Below are positions 1 through 8,632 of a stretch of 58,122 nt of DNA, piece after piece (the stretch's first letter is position 1; each line of letters opens with the position of its first letter). The DNA is from Bacteroidales bacterium UBA1797 (GTDB lineage Bacteria > Bacteroidota > Bacteroidia > Bacteroidales > VadinHA17), in contig DCFT01000196.1 in assembly GCA_002319885.1 (NCBI GenBank), positions 1 through 58,122 of the forward strand. Reading direction: 5' to 3'. The position numbers were made by a program, and so were the translations under genes. The notes under the pieces were generated by a model. That model was given only the letters and a program-made list of their open reading frames with translations, did no database searches and had not been told where the DNA came from.

Positions 1-276
1 ATAAATTATCTCTATAATTGGATTCAACCTTTTCTCAGCCAGAGCCAACCAGTCTGAGAAGGATGCATCGAGTCTGACATTATAAAATTCGCTTATTCCT
101 TCACAAAAAATAATTTCTTCACCATTGGCACAGAAGTAACAATTTATTTTTTCATGATCTTCATAAAGACAAAACTGTATTGTCCCTTTTTCTTTTTCAG
201 GGAGTTCTCTATAAGCATCTGAGATGTATTGATGCATTGTTTTCATTACATCTATTGGAGAAGGTAGTTCTTTCAT
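1..276 (-). CDS. SCP2 sterol-binding-like protein, 3' end cut by window
   Basis: The first 92 codons of a minus-strand gene run off the left edge of the window; the start is the ATG at 274-276. The protein opens MKELPSPIDVMKTM and contains ISDAYRELPEKEKGTIQFCL, followed by a SDWLALAEKRLNP stretch near residues 74-86. That layout resembles small SCP2-like lipid-binding proteins, which carry a 'DFLALATGKLNP'-like segment in the same place. No signal peptide or membrane segment is visible. The family assignment rests on pattern resemblance in a fragment, so it is moderate at best. The gene lies in the same orientation as the array that follows. Confidence 0.55.
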   Translation of the reverse strand, partial: MKELPSPIDVMKTMHQYISDAYRELPEKEKGTIQFCLYEDHEKINCYFCANGEEIIFCEGISEFYNVRLDASFSDWLALAEKRLNPIIEIIY

Positions 277-618
277 TATTAATTTCTAAAATTTGTAAGA
301 CGATTACATTTACAATCCAGTCTAAAAATAAATTTATACAAATGACTGCAAACGTAAGTAGAGTGATGCATTTTCGTTCAAAAACCGGCTGGGTATAAAA
401 ATTGTGAAGATGGACCGGAATACCTCATTTTACCGACCCGTCCGGATAGATATCTGAACCTGGTACTTTAAGTAGAAAGCTGTCACGATGCAGAATCTTA
501 CCAGCATTCGTATGTGTGTCCGAATTTGAGGGCCATTCTGAAATTGTCTTGTAAGCAGGAACAAAAGCAAAAGCCGTGACAATAACTTACCTTTATTGTT
601 AATTTTATTGGCTCTTCC
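277..618. other. Gene-free spacer with degenerate attC-like right end
   Basis: No coding region is visible. Around 577-600 the text ACTTACCTTTATTGTTAA resembles the second class of repeat right end, which elsewhere reads ACTTACCTTTATTGTCCGTG (47826-47845). The matching left end is not recognisable; a weak 'ccgacccgtccgg' lies near 433. I read it as a decayed attC-like site serving the lyase gene on its right. Confidence 0.4.
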
Positions 619-1494
619 TCATTTACTTAACCCTATTGCCATTTTATAGGCCAGTGCAGCCTCTGGAAGCGGGGTTAGAGAATCAAATAGAATATTGTAA
701 GTTCCTTTTTCTGATAATTCGTCAGCAACTTTTTTAATTAAAGCTAAAGTAGCTTTCATCAAACTTGAACCCATACTTAAACGGGCAACACCTAAATCCT
801 GTAGTTCACGGACAGATGGAGGTAATCCTGCCCCAATGCCGGGGTTTGAAAGAATATTAATTGGGCCATTAATTTCCTTTACCAGTGTTGAAATCGTTTC
901 TTTTTCCCATACAGGCTGGATAAATATGCAGTCTGCACCTGCTTCACGGTATTTATTGCCACGCTTTATTGATTCAGATAATTTTTCTCGTACCGATCCT
1001 GACGAAGTGTAAAATGAATCAGTTCTTGCGTTAATTACTAAATGAAAACCAAGTGAATCTGATAATGCACGTATAGCTGATATTCTTTCACAAAATTCCA
1101 TCTCGTCAATCAATACCGGATTTAAATCAATACTGTCTTCAATGTTAATTCCAACAATTCCTGTTGCAATTATCTTTTTAGCCGAATCAATTATTTCATT
1201 TAAATTATTTCCATAACCGGCTTCTATATCCACAGTTACAGGAACTTGTACTGCATTTACGATCCCTGTTATAGCTTCAATCATTTCTGGCAATTGTATT
1301 ACCTGGCAGTCGGGATAACCCAAGGAGGCGGCTATTCCCATACTAGTTGTTGCGATTGCTTTATAGCCACATGCTTCAATTAGTTTAGAACTTCCGGGGT
1401 CCCATGAATTTAACAGTACTAAAATTTCTTTGTCTTGATGAAATTTCAGGAACAATTCAGCTTTTTCTTTTTGAATGCTTGAAACCATTATCAT
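619..1494 (-). CDS. Isocitrate lyase/PEP mutase family protein
   Basis: A 291-residue cytosolic TIM-barrel enzyme of the PEP mutase/isocitrate lyase superfamily (PEP_mutase, PF13714 type). Visible family motifs in order are LNSWDPGSS near 28-36, ATTSMGIAASLGYPD, the Mg-binding stretch VTVDIEAGYG near 86-95, INIEDS and INARTDSF. The KKCGH loop of true isocitrate lyases is absent, so it is more likely a 2,3-lyase or oxaloacetate/PEP-type enzyme acting on a small oxoacid; the substrate cannot be read. Two starts are possible (1494 or 1488); the second gives the more typical N-terminus. It is a single-gene unit flanked by decayed repeat ends. Confidence 0.85.
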   Translation of the reverse strand: MIMVSSIQKEKAELFLKFHQDKEILVLLNSWDPGSSKLIEACGYKAIATTSMGIAASLGYPDCQVIQLPEMIEAITGIVNAVQVPVTVDIEAGYGNNLNEIIDSAKKIIATGIVGINIEDSIDLNPVLIDEMEFCERISAIRALSDSLGFHLVINARTDSFYTSSGSVREKLSESIKRGNKYREAGADCIFIQPVWEKETISTLVKEINGPINILSNPGIGAGLPPSVRELQDLGVARLSMGSSLMKATLALIKKVADELSEKGTYNILFDSLTPLPEAALAYKMAIGLSK

Positions 1495-1573
1495 AATATT
1501 TATTATTTGCTTAATAGAAATTTATATAACACTGAATCCCGAATAATGGTTTAATAAACTACAACAATTGTTA

Positions 1574-1717
1574 CAAATCTATCCTCAATAATGGGATACA
1601 TTCTCCGGGCCGCCTAAAGTGACCGCCAAAGCAGATTCAGTTCAGATGTTAGAAGTTTGTCAGGATGTGATAATGAGCGAAGGCGACAGGCAATTAATTA
1701 AACCAAACGAGTTTTGG
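1574..1717 (-). repeat. Degenerate attC-like site
   Basis: The right end AATTAATTAAACC is clear at 1692-1704, but the outer part (AAACGAGTTTTGG) has diverged from CGTCCGTGTTAG. The interior (gattcag ... tttgtcaggatgtga ... gcgaaggc) matches the interiors of the sites at 31363-31488 and 32598-32710, placing the three in one sub-family. The left end is only hinted at by CCGGGCCGCC near 1608-1617. Confidence 0.45.
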
Positions 1718-1754
1718 TTTCTTTTTATATTTTTTGGCAGTTCATAAAATAGAC

Positions 1755-2225
1755 TTATGACTTTTCAGGCATATTTGAACAGACATTATTTGCATGTCGC
1801 ACCGTTAAACGCCACTTGCCATCCCGATTCATCCAAATATCTGTATAACGACGTTGTAAAGTTTTTCCTGCATTAGGTGCTCCTTTCGCAGGTACAACAA
1901 TCTCATGACCCATAACTACAACCATGTCTTTAAAGAATAAGAATAGTTCAGGGTAACGTTTAAAGGCGGTGTAGCGAATGACACCATGATGAATAAGACC
2001 AAGTAATTCTTTCTTCTCCTTAACAATCCGGTTTGTTGGATGGTTAACGGTAACGTTGTCATCCATAAGACTATCTAATGCTGCCGCATCACCATTGAAA
2101 ATTGCTTCAGCATGAGCCATCTCAAGTCTATTGATCTCCTCCTTAAGTTTGGTGGTATCGGTCTGAGCGGCTAATCTTGGAACAATAACTAATATACCAA
2201 TTATGATTATTAAATTCTTTTTCAT
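1755..2225 (-). CDS. Secreted NTF2-like (DUF4440/SnoaL) protein
   Basis: A small alpha+beta-barrel protein of the NTF2 fold. The ATG at 2223-2225 is preferred over an upstream one because it places a signal peptide (MKKNLIIIIGILVIVPRLAA) at the start; cleavage is likely after AAQ. The mature part has the usual order: a helix LKEEINRLEMAHAEAIFNGD, then DAAALDSLMDDNVTVNHP, then strands ending WMNRDGKWRLTVRH. It is probably periplasmic. Members bind or isomerise small molecules, but no catalytic residues can be assigned. It is one of seven NTF2-like genes in this window. Confidence 0.8.
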   Translation of the reverse strand: MKKNLIIIIGILVIVPRLAAQTDTTKLKEEINRLEMAHAEAIFNGDAAALDSLMDDNVTVNHPTNRIVKEKKELLGLIHHGVIRYTAFKRYPELFLFFKDMVVVMGHEIVVPAKGAPNAGKTLQRRYTDIWMNRDGKWRLTVRHANNVCSNMPEKS

Positions 2226-2344
2226 AAGACCATTTTTAAAGGTTGATTCAGCAGTGGTCAATTGAAAATAATCCTAAACTCAGATTCCACTATTATTAAC
2301 TTGATAAGAACAAAATTAGAATGTTTTTGTTGAGTAAGAATTTT

Positions 2345-2369
2345 AATAATTTTAATCCGGACTGTTAAG
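2345..2369 (-). repeat. attC-like right end overlapping the next stop codon
   Basis: The text TTTTAATCCGGACTGTTAAG keeps the inner TTAAT and outer GTTA of the repeat right end. The stop codon of the lipocalin-like gene (TAA, 2365-2367 on the minus strand) is part of the outer TAAC box. No left end is seen between this and the NTF2-like gene. Confidence 0.4.
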
Positions 2370-2814
2370 GTAATCTGACATATTTCTCTATATTCAGTCT
2401 GTTAATACCCAGATTCTCGACTTTTTCCACACCTGTTTGCACCAAAGTATCACCTTTTATAGAAATAGTAAAATTGAAATCAGTTCCCTCCCAGTCTCTT
2501 GCACTGCAATACTCTAAATGTTCTGTGTATGCATTATTGATCAGTGAGTACCTTCCACCACCTGAAACATAAATGGCACTGGAGTCTTTCCCTTTTTTCA
2601 GATCGTGTTGCAGAAAAGCAAAATGTGTTTTATTGAGTATTTTGATAAAGGATATATTTTTATCATAATGAGTAACAGATGTGTCACCTTTTTCAATCAG
2701 GGTTCCTGAAACTAATTTCCAGGTTCCTTCAATAGAGTCAGTGGATAAATTATGAACATTATCCACGCATGAAATGAAGAAAAACGGAATAATCAAGAGT
2801 AGTAAGCTTTTCAT
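2365..2814 (-). CDS. Lipocalin-like lipoprotein
   Basis: A 149-residue predicted lipoprotein. The signal peptide MKSLLLLIIPFFFISC ends in a lipobox with Cys16. The mature protein carries the lipocalin-like start EGTWKLVSGTL followed by beta-rich sequence ending RLNIEKYVRLP. It is likely anchored in the periplasm or outer membrane, and its ligand is unknown. Similar one-domain lipoproteins recur in the array at 46741 and 54614. The stop codon lies inside the attC-like right end. Confidence 0.75.
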   Translation of the reverse strand: MKSLLLLIIPFFFISCVDNVHNLSTDSIEGTWKLVSGTLIEKGDTSVTHYDKNISFIKILNKTHFAFLQHDLKKGKDSSAIYVSGGGRYSLINNAYTEHLEYCSARDWEGTDFNFTISIKGDTLVQTGVEKVENLGINRLNIEKYVRLP

Positions 2815-2953
2815 AAATAATAGAATTTTAAAATTTTACGAAAGATATATAGTTTAAATCATTTAATCTAAGTATTGATTCGCCTGACAGCTGGCTGACC
2901 TGCTGTTTAATCAGGTGCCGTTCTGCCAGCCATAGGATAGGGGTATGGTTTAC

Positions 2954-3607
2954 TTATTTCTTTAAGTATATTGAGAAACCCAATTCGCTGTTCCTTATTT
3001 CATTATCCTTAAATTCCGTCTGAGAGATAAAGGATTCAAATTCTTTTCTGCTGTAAGCACCACTCCTTTGGATTGCGCCAGCTATATATGCTTTTAGTCC
3101 TTTTAACCCCATGTTTTCTGCGATTTTTTTGGTCACCTTTATTGAGGCCTTTCTGTTCAGGTCAATTATAAGAGCTGTACCGCCTGGCTTTAATACTCTG
3201 TGCATCTCTTTTAATGCTTTCAGTGGTTCTTTGAAATTTTTAAAAGCAAGAACGCAAATAATAAAGTTGAACATATTTGATTGGAAAGGCATATTAGAAA
3301 CATTTCCCTGTTGAAATTTAACTTGAACGCCTGCCTCAATTGCATTTCTGGTACAAATTTCCACGAGGTCCTTACTTATATCCATTCCTGTAATTTTATA
3401 TTTCCCAAGTTTGGATAGTTCAATTGAAAGATAACCGGCTCCAGGTGCTATCTCTAGTACAGAGTCTTCATCTTTGATATGCCTGGTTACCTCTTTGGCT
3501 TGTTCCTTCATCTCACCAATACGATGTTCGCGGGAGATTTTGTCGTAATAATTTGCTTGTGCGCCTTCAATTCCTAAATCCTTAAACCTCCTGAAAAATC
3601 TCATCAT
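2954..3607 (-). CDS. Class I SAM-dependent methyltransferase
   Basis: A 217-residue Rossmann-fold methyltransferase. Motif I is DEDSVLEIAPGAGYLSIEL near residues 46-64, followed by GMDISKDLVEIC (motif II), GNVSNMPFQSNMFNFIICVL and HRVLKPGGTALIIDL, the usual order of Methyltransf_11/25 enzymes. The substrate is unknown. It lies 56-67 bp downstream of the XRE-pentapeptide gene with no repeat between them, so the two may be co-transcribed or share a cassette. A partial left-end-like GCTGTTTAATCAGGTGCCG lies just past its stop, around 2902-2920. Confidence 0.85.
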   Translation of the reverse strand: MMRFFRRFKDLGIEGAQANYYDKISREHRIGEMKEQAKEVTRHIKDEDSVLEIAPGAGYLSIELSKLGKYKITGMDISKDLVEICTRNAIEAGVQVKFQQGNVSNMPFQSNMFNFIICVLAFKNFKEPLKALKEMHRVLKPGGTALIIDLNRKASIKVTKKIAENMGLKGLKAYIAGAIQRSGAYSRKEFESFISQTEFKDNEIRNSELGFSIYLKK

Positions 3608-3663
3608 AATTATTCCTTTTATTTGTTGATACGGATATTTTTAAGTTGCTCTAAAATGACCGC

Positions 3664-4572
3664 TTACAACGTGATGCCGGTTAAATCTGCTTTCCCGTTT
3701 TTCAGGAATTCGTAAGTCATCCGATCGGCTTTACAGTCAATAAACCGGATCCGTTTCAAACTCTTGTTTTTGAAAAAAGTGTTAATAAGCGTAGCATTCT
3801 GGAATGTCACCCTGGTAAATGCGCAGTTTTCAAAATAGCAGTCCTCCAATGTACCGGTAAAAACTATATTGGTAAGCTGTGTATCAATAAAAGAGGTTCG
3901 GTTCCACACAGCATTAGTAATTGTATTTTTCTCCAGTCCACCAGATTTAACCACCACTCCGGTAAAATCAGCGCTTGTGAAATCGCAGCCCAAAATATAG
4001 CTTTCTGAAAATTCAGTTTCCTTCAGCGAACAGTCCTTAAATAAATTGTTGGCTAAGTTGGAATTTTGAATGTGGCTTCGACTGAAGTTGGAACCTGAAA
4101 AGTCACAGCTATCAACATTATTGCTTTTTAGAAGAAGTCCCGACATATCAGAACCGATAAACAGGCAGCGCTGCATGTTGGAGGAACTGAATTTCTCATG
4201 CAGATTTTTCAGCCCCGAAAAGTCAGCATCCACCCAATTTCCGCGCGACATATCCCAGCTAAGCTTTTTCTCCCGATAGCTGTCGGGATGCCTTCCGGAT
4301 GGCAATTCATCCGATTGTTTAACCATAGACTCAACGGTGGCCATCTGATTGCTATCGTATTCAGTGGCAGCAGATTTGAAGCTTTCTGAAAAATAGTTAA
4401 GGTCAACACCCAGAATTTCTGCAAGACGATTAAAAGTAATTATGTCAGGCATTGATTCTCCGCGCTCCCACTTTCCGACTGCCTGTGAACTGATGAATAG
4501 ACGCTCAGCAAGCCGTGATTGAGAAATATTTATTCTCTTCCGCGCTTCTGCAATTTTATTTCCAATAAACAT
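3664..4572 (-). CDS. XRE-family HTH regulator fused to a pentapeptide-repeat domain
   Basis: The protein combines an N-terminal XRE helix-turn-helix with a pentapeptide-repeat-like right-handed beta helix. The HTH is GNKIAEARKRINISQSRLAE through SSQAVGKWERGESMP and ends near residue 60. From about residue 115 to the end there are tandem five-residue units such as ADFSG, CDFSG, SNFSR, CDFTS and ADFTG. A linker (NQMATVESMVKQSDELPSG) joins the halves. I chose the ATG at 4570-4572; another lies 12 bases upstream. The fusion suggests a DNA-binding sensor or scaffold rather than a plain repressor. An 18-base palindrome typical of dispersed repeats sits in the linker coding sequence (4271-4288). Confidence 0.8.
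   Translation of the reverse strand: MFIGNKIAEARKRINISQSRLAERLFISSQAVGKWERGESMPDIITFNRLAEILGVDLNYFSESFKSAATEYDSNQMATVESMVKQSDELPSGRHPDSYREKKLSWDMSRGNWVDADFSGLKNLHEKFSSSNMQRCLFIGSDMSGLLLKSNNVDSCDFSGSNFSRSHIQNSNLANNLFKDCSLKETEFSESYILGCDFTSADFTGVVVKSGGLEKNTITNAVWNRTSFIDTQLTNIVFTGTLEDCYFENCAFTRVTFQNATLINTFFKNKSLKRIRFIDCKADRMTYEFLKNGKADLTGITL
4271..4288. repeat. Short palindrome TCCCGATAGCTGTCGGGA inside a gene
   Basis: This near-perfect palindrome encodes part of the linker (HPDSYRE) of the XRE-pentapeptide protein. A relative, CCCGATAGCAATCGGGA, lies at 15511-15527 within a repeat interior. Similar small palindromes are dispersed in many Bacteroidota genomes; here one seems to have been absorbed into a reading frame. 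Confidence 0.5.
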
Positions 4573-4612
4573 AGTAGTTAACATAGCTTTTTGTTTTAAT
4601 TTGTTTACTGTA

Positions 4613-4620
4613 CAAAGATA
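4613..4620 (-). promoter_or_regulatory. Possible Bacteroidota -7 box (TATCTTTG)
   Basis: On the minus strand this reads TATCTTTG, matching the TAnnTTTG -7 consensus of Bacteroidota. It lies about 40 bp upstream of the XRE gene start. A TTTG lies 23 bp further upstream (4644-4647), slightly wider than the usual -33 spacing. Confidence 0.4.
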
Positions 4621-4861
4621 GTCGGCTTCATTTTCAGAATAATCAAAAAAACATGCACTATTAGTTGTAAGTAGGCTATTTATAGTTGTTATTTAACAAC
4701 AAACAGTTGTATACGATGAATTAAAAGTTGGAGTAAGACTAAATACCCGGTTATTAAGTGATATAATGCCTTTTCTGTTGGCATTTCGGGCCGTCTGTTT
4801 TATTATGTTATCGTCATCAAAGTTGTAATTTGTCAGCCTAATATGCGAAGCAGGTCCGAAT

Positions 4862-4964
4862 GCTAACGGTCCTGTGGTTTATGAGTTGCCGTTCCGCCAG
4901 TTGGCGGATCAGAGTTTACCTTCCTGTTTGCTGAAGGCAATTCAGCTAACCGTCTGAGTTATTG
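4862..4964 (-). repeat. attC-like site, compact (about 100 bp)
   Basis: The left end CTAACGGTCCTGTGGTTTAT begins at 4863 and the right end GCTAACCGTCTGAGTTATTG closes at 4964. The centre contains CCGCCAGTTGGCGG, the palindrome that often follows left ends in this family. It separates the XRE gene from the DUF1801 gene. The 280 bp to its left (4585-4861) hold a putative promoter and nothing else recognised. Confidence 0.6.
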
Positions 4965-4974
4965 GTTCAGTATA

Positions 4975-5337
4975 TTATTTCTTTAACTTTCTAATATAGT
5001 TTTCTTCTACTCTGAATTTTACAATCCGTGCAATAAGAGTCAATGGTATTGGCTTATCCAATGGAAATTGGACAGAACCTTTCCCTTGTTTGTACGTTGA
5101 GAGTTCTTTTTCAAATTGAGTATGTCCGGTGGGAGTCGCATAAAAGCCAATATGATTCTTAAATGCAGCGAAGTAAACCAATGGTTTTCCAAATATTTTG
5201 TAAGCAGGCATCATATAGGCTATACTTTCTTCTGCTTCAGGAGCATTTTCTTTAATTGTGGCTCTTACTTGATTTAAGAGCACCTGAACATTTTCAGGAA
5301 ATGATTTGATGTAATTGTCTACTGTTGTTGAATTCAT
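4975..5337 (-). CDS. DUF1801 (YdhG/Fra-like) protein
   Basis: A 120-residue soluble protein of the DUF1801 family (PF08818), whose fold is shared with frataxin-like YdhG proteins. Recognisable elements are TVDNYIKSFPENVQVLLNQV at the N-terminus, APEAEESIAYMMPAYKIFGK in the middle, then AAFKNHIGFYATPTG and the C-terminal GSVQFPLDKPIPLTLIARIV. Length matches the family. Some members have been linked to iron handling, but the function here is not established. It forms a single-gene unit immediately right of a compact attC-like site. Confidence 0.85.
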   Translation of the reverse strand: MNSTTVDNYIKSFPENVQVLLNQVRATIKENAPEAEESIAYMMPAYKIFGKPLVYFAAFKNHIGFYATPTGHTQFEKELSTYKQGKGSVQFPLDKPIPLTLIARIVKFRVEENYIRKLKK

Positions 5338-5420
5338 TTTGGTCGAATTTAGATTTTGATACTATTCAGATATATAGCAAAATTTTATAATTGGGTTATA
5401 TTTTCTCTTGAATTGACGGT

Positions 5421-5633
5421 CTATTTGATTTTACTTTTTTGATTTATGTTGATAAGATAAATTATGCATATAATCAAAAATATTACAGAAACTCCAGACA
5501 TAATCCAGGAGTAAAGGACTGCATTATTCCCTTGAGTAATTTTCCAAACATTTATAATACTCATAAGTCCAACGCCTATCCAGAAACTCATTGCCAGTTG
5601 TAAATTTATTTTTCTTTTGTTTAGATTGATCAT
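5421..5633 (-). CDS. Small two-TM membrane protein
   Basis: A 70-residue protein with a basic start (MINLNKRKINLQ), a first hydrophobic span around 12-30 (LAMSFWIGVGLMSIINVW), a short loop (KITQGNNAVLYS), a second span around 41-62 and a basic tail (NQKSKIK). No family is recognised. It lies 83 bp upstream of DUF1801 with no repeat between, so the two may be one unit. Confidence 0.5.
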   Translation of the reverse strand: MINLNKRKINLQLAMSFWIGVGLMSIINVWKITQGNNAVLYSWIMSGVSVIFLIICIIYLININQKSKIK

Positions 5634-6043
5634 AATGAGTCAATTGATAAATGTTTTTATATAAATAGAAACAATTTTTTTGTTGGAATTGTTTCAATAC
5701 CATGTCTATGGCAGCTAATGGCCGGTCGGTTTGGGTAATTGCCGGTCCGACAGCAGCCCTGTTGACATTCTCACAGAGGCAGGATTAGTCATGGTTACAA
5801 ATTTTGATCGTTTTATATTTGTACCATTTGAAATTTATTAATCAAAATAATCAAACTACAAGAGAATCAAATAGTTTTGAAGGACTTATTGACTCTTTGA
5901 ATTTTTTAAGTTGGATCTGATGTGAAAGTAAAAACCAAAGTACCAGCACCTTTTAAAATGACTCTTCTCTTTGTGAGGTAATTTGTTTCAGTTCATTTCT
6001 TTTTTTAACCCGGCCATGGTATCTTAATTTCTTTCTGAATTAT
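5634..6043. other. Gene-free spacer with an orphan attC-like left end
   Basis: The left end GCTAATGGCCGGTCGGTTTG (5714-5733) is followed by a shortened copy of the shared interior (cagccctgttgaca ... gcaggattagtcatgg). No right end is visible before the GH2 gene; only TTTAACCCGGCCATGG near 6003 is vaguely similar. The remaining 200 bp show nothing recognisable. Confidence 0.5.
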
Positions 6044-8632
6044 TTAAGGCACCTGAATTTCTTGTTCCTGAACTGTCCGCAGGTTCCAGCCATCCAGTTT
6101 GAATATCAACTTATTTTCTGTTACCAGTGAAGCATCCACTTGCATTTCGATGGTACGTTTTTCGCCAGGTAATAGCGAGAAATAATTGTCTTGCCAAAAG
6201 ATTGGCAATATTGGCTCTTTTGTCGAAAATGAGAGCAATTTAGGGTTTAATCCAAAGGCGAGTGAGGTTGAAGGATTGGTAAATTCAACGACGAGTTTCA
6301 GCTTGCCATTCTGCTTTGATAGCGGGCTTAGTTTTGCTGTCACATCAACAGAGGGTAGCTTGGCCAGATTTTTGAAATCGGCATTCACATCGCCCTTGTC
6401 CGACAACCAATAAAAATTTGATGATATTTCATTCCCTTCTTCATCTTGCAGCATAAGCTTCAGAAAATAAATATAGGTAAGCGCTTTGGGTTGTCCCAGC
6501 TTAAAAAGTATTTTGCTTTCATCTGCCTTCAAATTTGTCATGACTTCTTTAGCGTAAACTTCCTTAGCGTTAAAATCGAAGACTCTGGCAGTAACTTTTA
6601 ATCTCTTATAGTCCTGATAAAAACTGTTTACTAATTGAACCGCATTCTCCTTGTAATTGTACTGAACGTGCAAAGGCTCGCAAGCCTTCTTAGCGCCATA
6701 AAAGGCGCCGTTGGGCATGTAAAAGTAATCATACAATTGCCAGTAGAATTTTGGCCAGGCGCTGTTAAACATCCAATAAATGACGCCGCTCGATTCATAC
6801 TTGTTCCCGGCAAAAGCCTCGAACATTGCCTTTGTTGCTTCAAGCTGCAAAATCTGAGATTTGGAGCAATAGTCCTCAAGACTGACTGGTTTCCCATAAC
6901 GGGATTCAAGTGCCTTGCGGGAAAAAGGATAAAAGTCCTTTCGGAGACGCAAGTCCCAACCCGAACTAACAGGCCAGAGATCCTTTCCGGGCATTACCAA
7001 TTTGATGGTTTCGATGGGAGGAAGCTGTTCGCCACCAGGACCACACTCGGTATTAAACTCAAGCTTAGAATACCAGAAACTGGGAGGAACATACCCATAC
7101 ACTTCGGGCCAGGGTCCCATACACAAACCCGTGTAACCATCTATTTTGCTGGGAGCCTGGGTTGCAGAGGATGAATATGGCCTTGTTCCGTCGTATTTTT
7201 TCAGTACGTCAATATAGCGCCGTTCTATGTCCTCTGGAGGAAAATTATCGCTCCCGTACAACCAAGTGAAAACAGAAGGGTGTGCACGTAGATTGACAAT
7301 CTGATCATGCCAGCTTTCTTCAGCAATGTCGGCGGTGTGCGGTGTCCAGTTCTTCCAACTCTCGAAGGGATAGCCACAGCACCAACCTACCATAATCAGG
7401 ATGCCTTCCTCGTCACAACGTTCGAAAAGATAGTCGGAACCACGGGGAGCTTCCATTCTCAGTGTGTTCAGGTTCATGAATTTCAGGTAACGGAGATCGG
7501 CATCCACGCGTTCGTTGGATGGACGGAGCATCATATCTTGCACGTAACCCCCGCCACGAATAACAATGTTTTTGCCATTTATCTGGAACACTTTAGTACA
7601 CAGCGTGTCAAATTTGTTCATCCAGGAACTGATCTCCCGGATGCCGAAACGCAAATTACGCGTGTCGGATACTTTTCCGTCTATTTCGAACCTCAGGTTC
7701 AGGTTGTATAGGTTTTGCGGGCCAATGGTATGAGGCCACCAAAGACGAGGATTATTCACCACAAGTTGTGAAAATTCTTCGGGCGTGAAGGTTATTTCCC
7801 TGGTTTCGTTCGCATTTAAGGTTACTTCCCTGGCGAAATTTATGTTTTCTATTGTGCCTTTCAACAAGCCCTTGACAGGGGTGCTTTCCACGTTTTTCAC
7901 TTCAGCAATTACAGTGAGTTTTGCCTGATCGGTCGAAGGCAGGTTGAGCCTGGTTTTTACGAAAGGATGGTCTATAGCAACAGTCCCACTCGTAGATAGG
8001 ATCACATCGTACCAGATGCCCATTCCTCTGTCGGGTGGAGTGGGGTTCCAGTCTACCCAGGAGATCGTAAGATCAAACCCCTTCGGGGGGAATATTTCTA
8101 GCGCTAAACAATTCTTTTGACCGGCTTTTACGTATTGGGCAATATCGAAAGAAAACAATCTGTATGCGCCTTCCATTCGGGAGGAATCAGCCACCTTCTG
8201 ACCATTTACCCATAGATTGGCCCGATAATTCACACCATGAAAATTAAGCCACACTTGCTTGCCTGCGTAGTCGGAGGGAAGATCGAACTCAGTACGATAC
8301 CACCATGACGATTCAAAGGGATTGCCCTCGGGCTTGTCCCACCTTCGTACACCGGGTAGCTCCATATAGTTGTTACCATAATAGGGATCAGGACACACCT
8401 TGTTATTCACCAGCGCGGCGAGTACAGTGATTGGAACCGAGGTGGGATACCACTCCCTGGTAACATAACCGGGTTTAGATATAACCCTGCCATCATCTGT
8501 GAGGCTTGCAGACGACCGGATAGACCAGTGGTCATGGAGAACAATGCTCTTTGCTAAAGGTATTTGTGAGAAAACACTTGATGATAAGAAAACCGATAAT
8601 AATAGAAATATAGAAAGCGCACTTGTTTTCAT
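6044..8632 (-). CDS. Secreted glycoside hydrolase family 2, exo-beta-D-glucosaminidase-like
   Basis: An 862-residue enzyme with a signal peptide ending near SVFSQ (22). Order: jelly-roll sugar-binding domain (about 35-210), Ig-like domain (about 215-330), TIM barrel (about 335-610) and C-terminal Ig-like region. The barrel has WLYGSDN with Asp462 where most GH2 enzymes have the Asn-Glu acid/base, and FNTEC with Glu529 as probable nucleophile. The Asp acid/base, MVGWCCGYPFESW and the roughly 70-residue Asp-Glu spacing match CsxA-type exo-beta-glucosaminidases that act on chitosan oligosaccharides. It probably works in the periplasm. The gene is visibly GC-richer than its neighbours and far larger than a normal cassette gene. 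Confidence 0.85.
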   Translation of the reverse strand: MKTSALSIFLLLSVFLSSSVFSQIPLAKSIVLHDHWSIRSSASLTDDGRVISKPGYVTREWYPTSVPITVLAALVNNKVCPDPYYGNNYMELPGVRRWDKPEGNPFESSWWYRTEFDLPSDYAGKQVWLNFHGVNYRANLWVNGQKVADSSRMEGAYRLFSFDIAQYVKAGQKNCLALEIFPPKGFDLTISWVDWNPTPPDRGMGIWYDVILSTSGTVAIDHPFVKTRLNLPSTDQAKLTVIAEVKNVESTPVKGLLKGTIENINFAREVTLNANETREITFTPEEFSQLVVNNPRLWWPHTIGPQNLYNLNLRFEIDGKVSDTRNLRFGIREISSWMNKFDTLCTKVFQINGKNIVIRGGGYVQDMMLRPSNERVDADLRYLKFMNLNTLRMEAPRGSDYLFERCDEEGILIMVGWCCGYPFESWKNWTPHTADIAEESWHDQIVNLRAHPSVFTWLYGSDNFPPEDIERRYIDVLKKYDGTRPYSSSATQAPSKIDGYTGLCMGPWPEVYGYVPPSFWYSKLEFNTECGPGGEQLPPIETIKLVMPGKDLWPVSSGWDLRLRKDFYPFSRKALESRYGKPVSLEDYCSKSQILQLEATKAMFEAFAGNKYESSGVIYWMFNSAWPKFYWQLYDYFYMPNGAFYGAKKACEPLHVQYNYKENAVQLVNSFYQDYKRLKVTARVFDFNAKEVYAKEVMTNLKADESKILFKLGQPKALTYIYFLKLMLQDEEGNEISSNFYWLSDKGDVNADFKNLAKLPSVDVTAKLSPLSKQNGKLKLVVEFTNPSTSLAFGLNPKLLSFSTKEPILPIFWQDNYFSLLPGEKRTIEMQVDASLVTENKLIFKLDGWNLRTVQEQEIQVP

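Noticed and set aside
6635..7174. 179-codon plus-strand reading frame opposite the GH2 gene
   Set aside because: It lies entirely inside a well-supported GH2 coding region and encodes no recognisable protein; it is a shadow caused by high GC content.
7307..7711. 134-codon plus-strand reading frame opposite the GH2 gene
   Set aside because: Antisense shadow of the GH2 catalytic domain, without family motifs.
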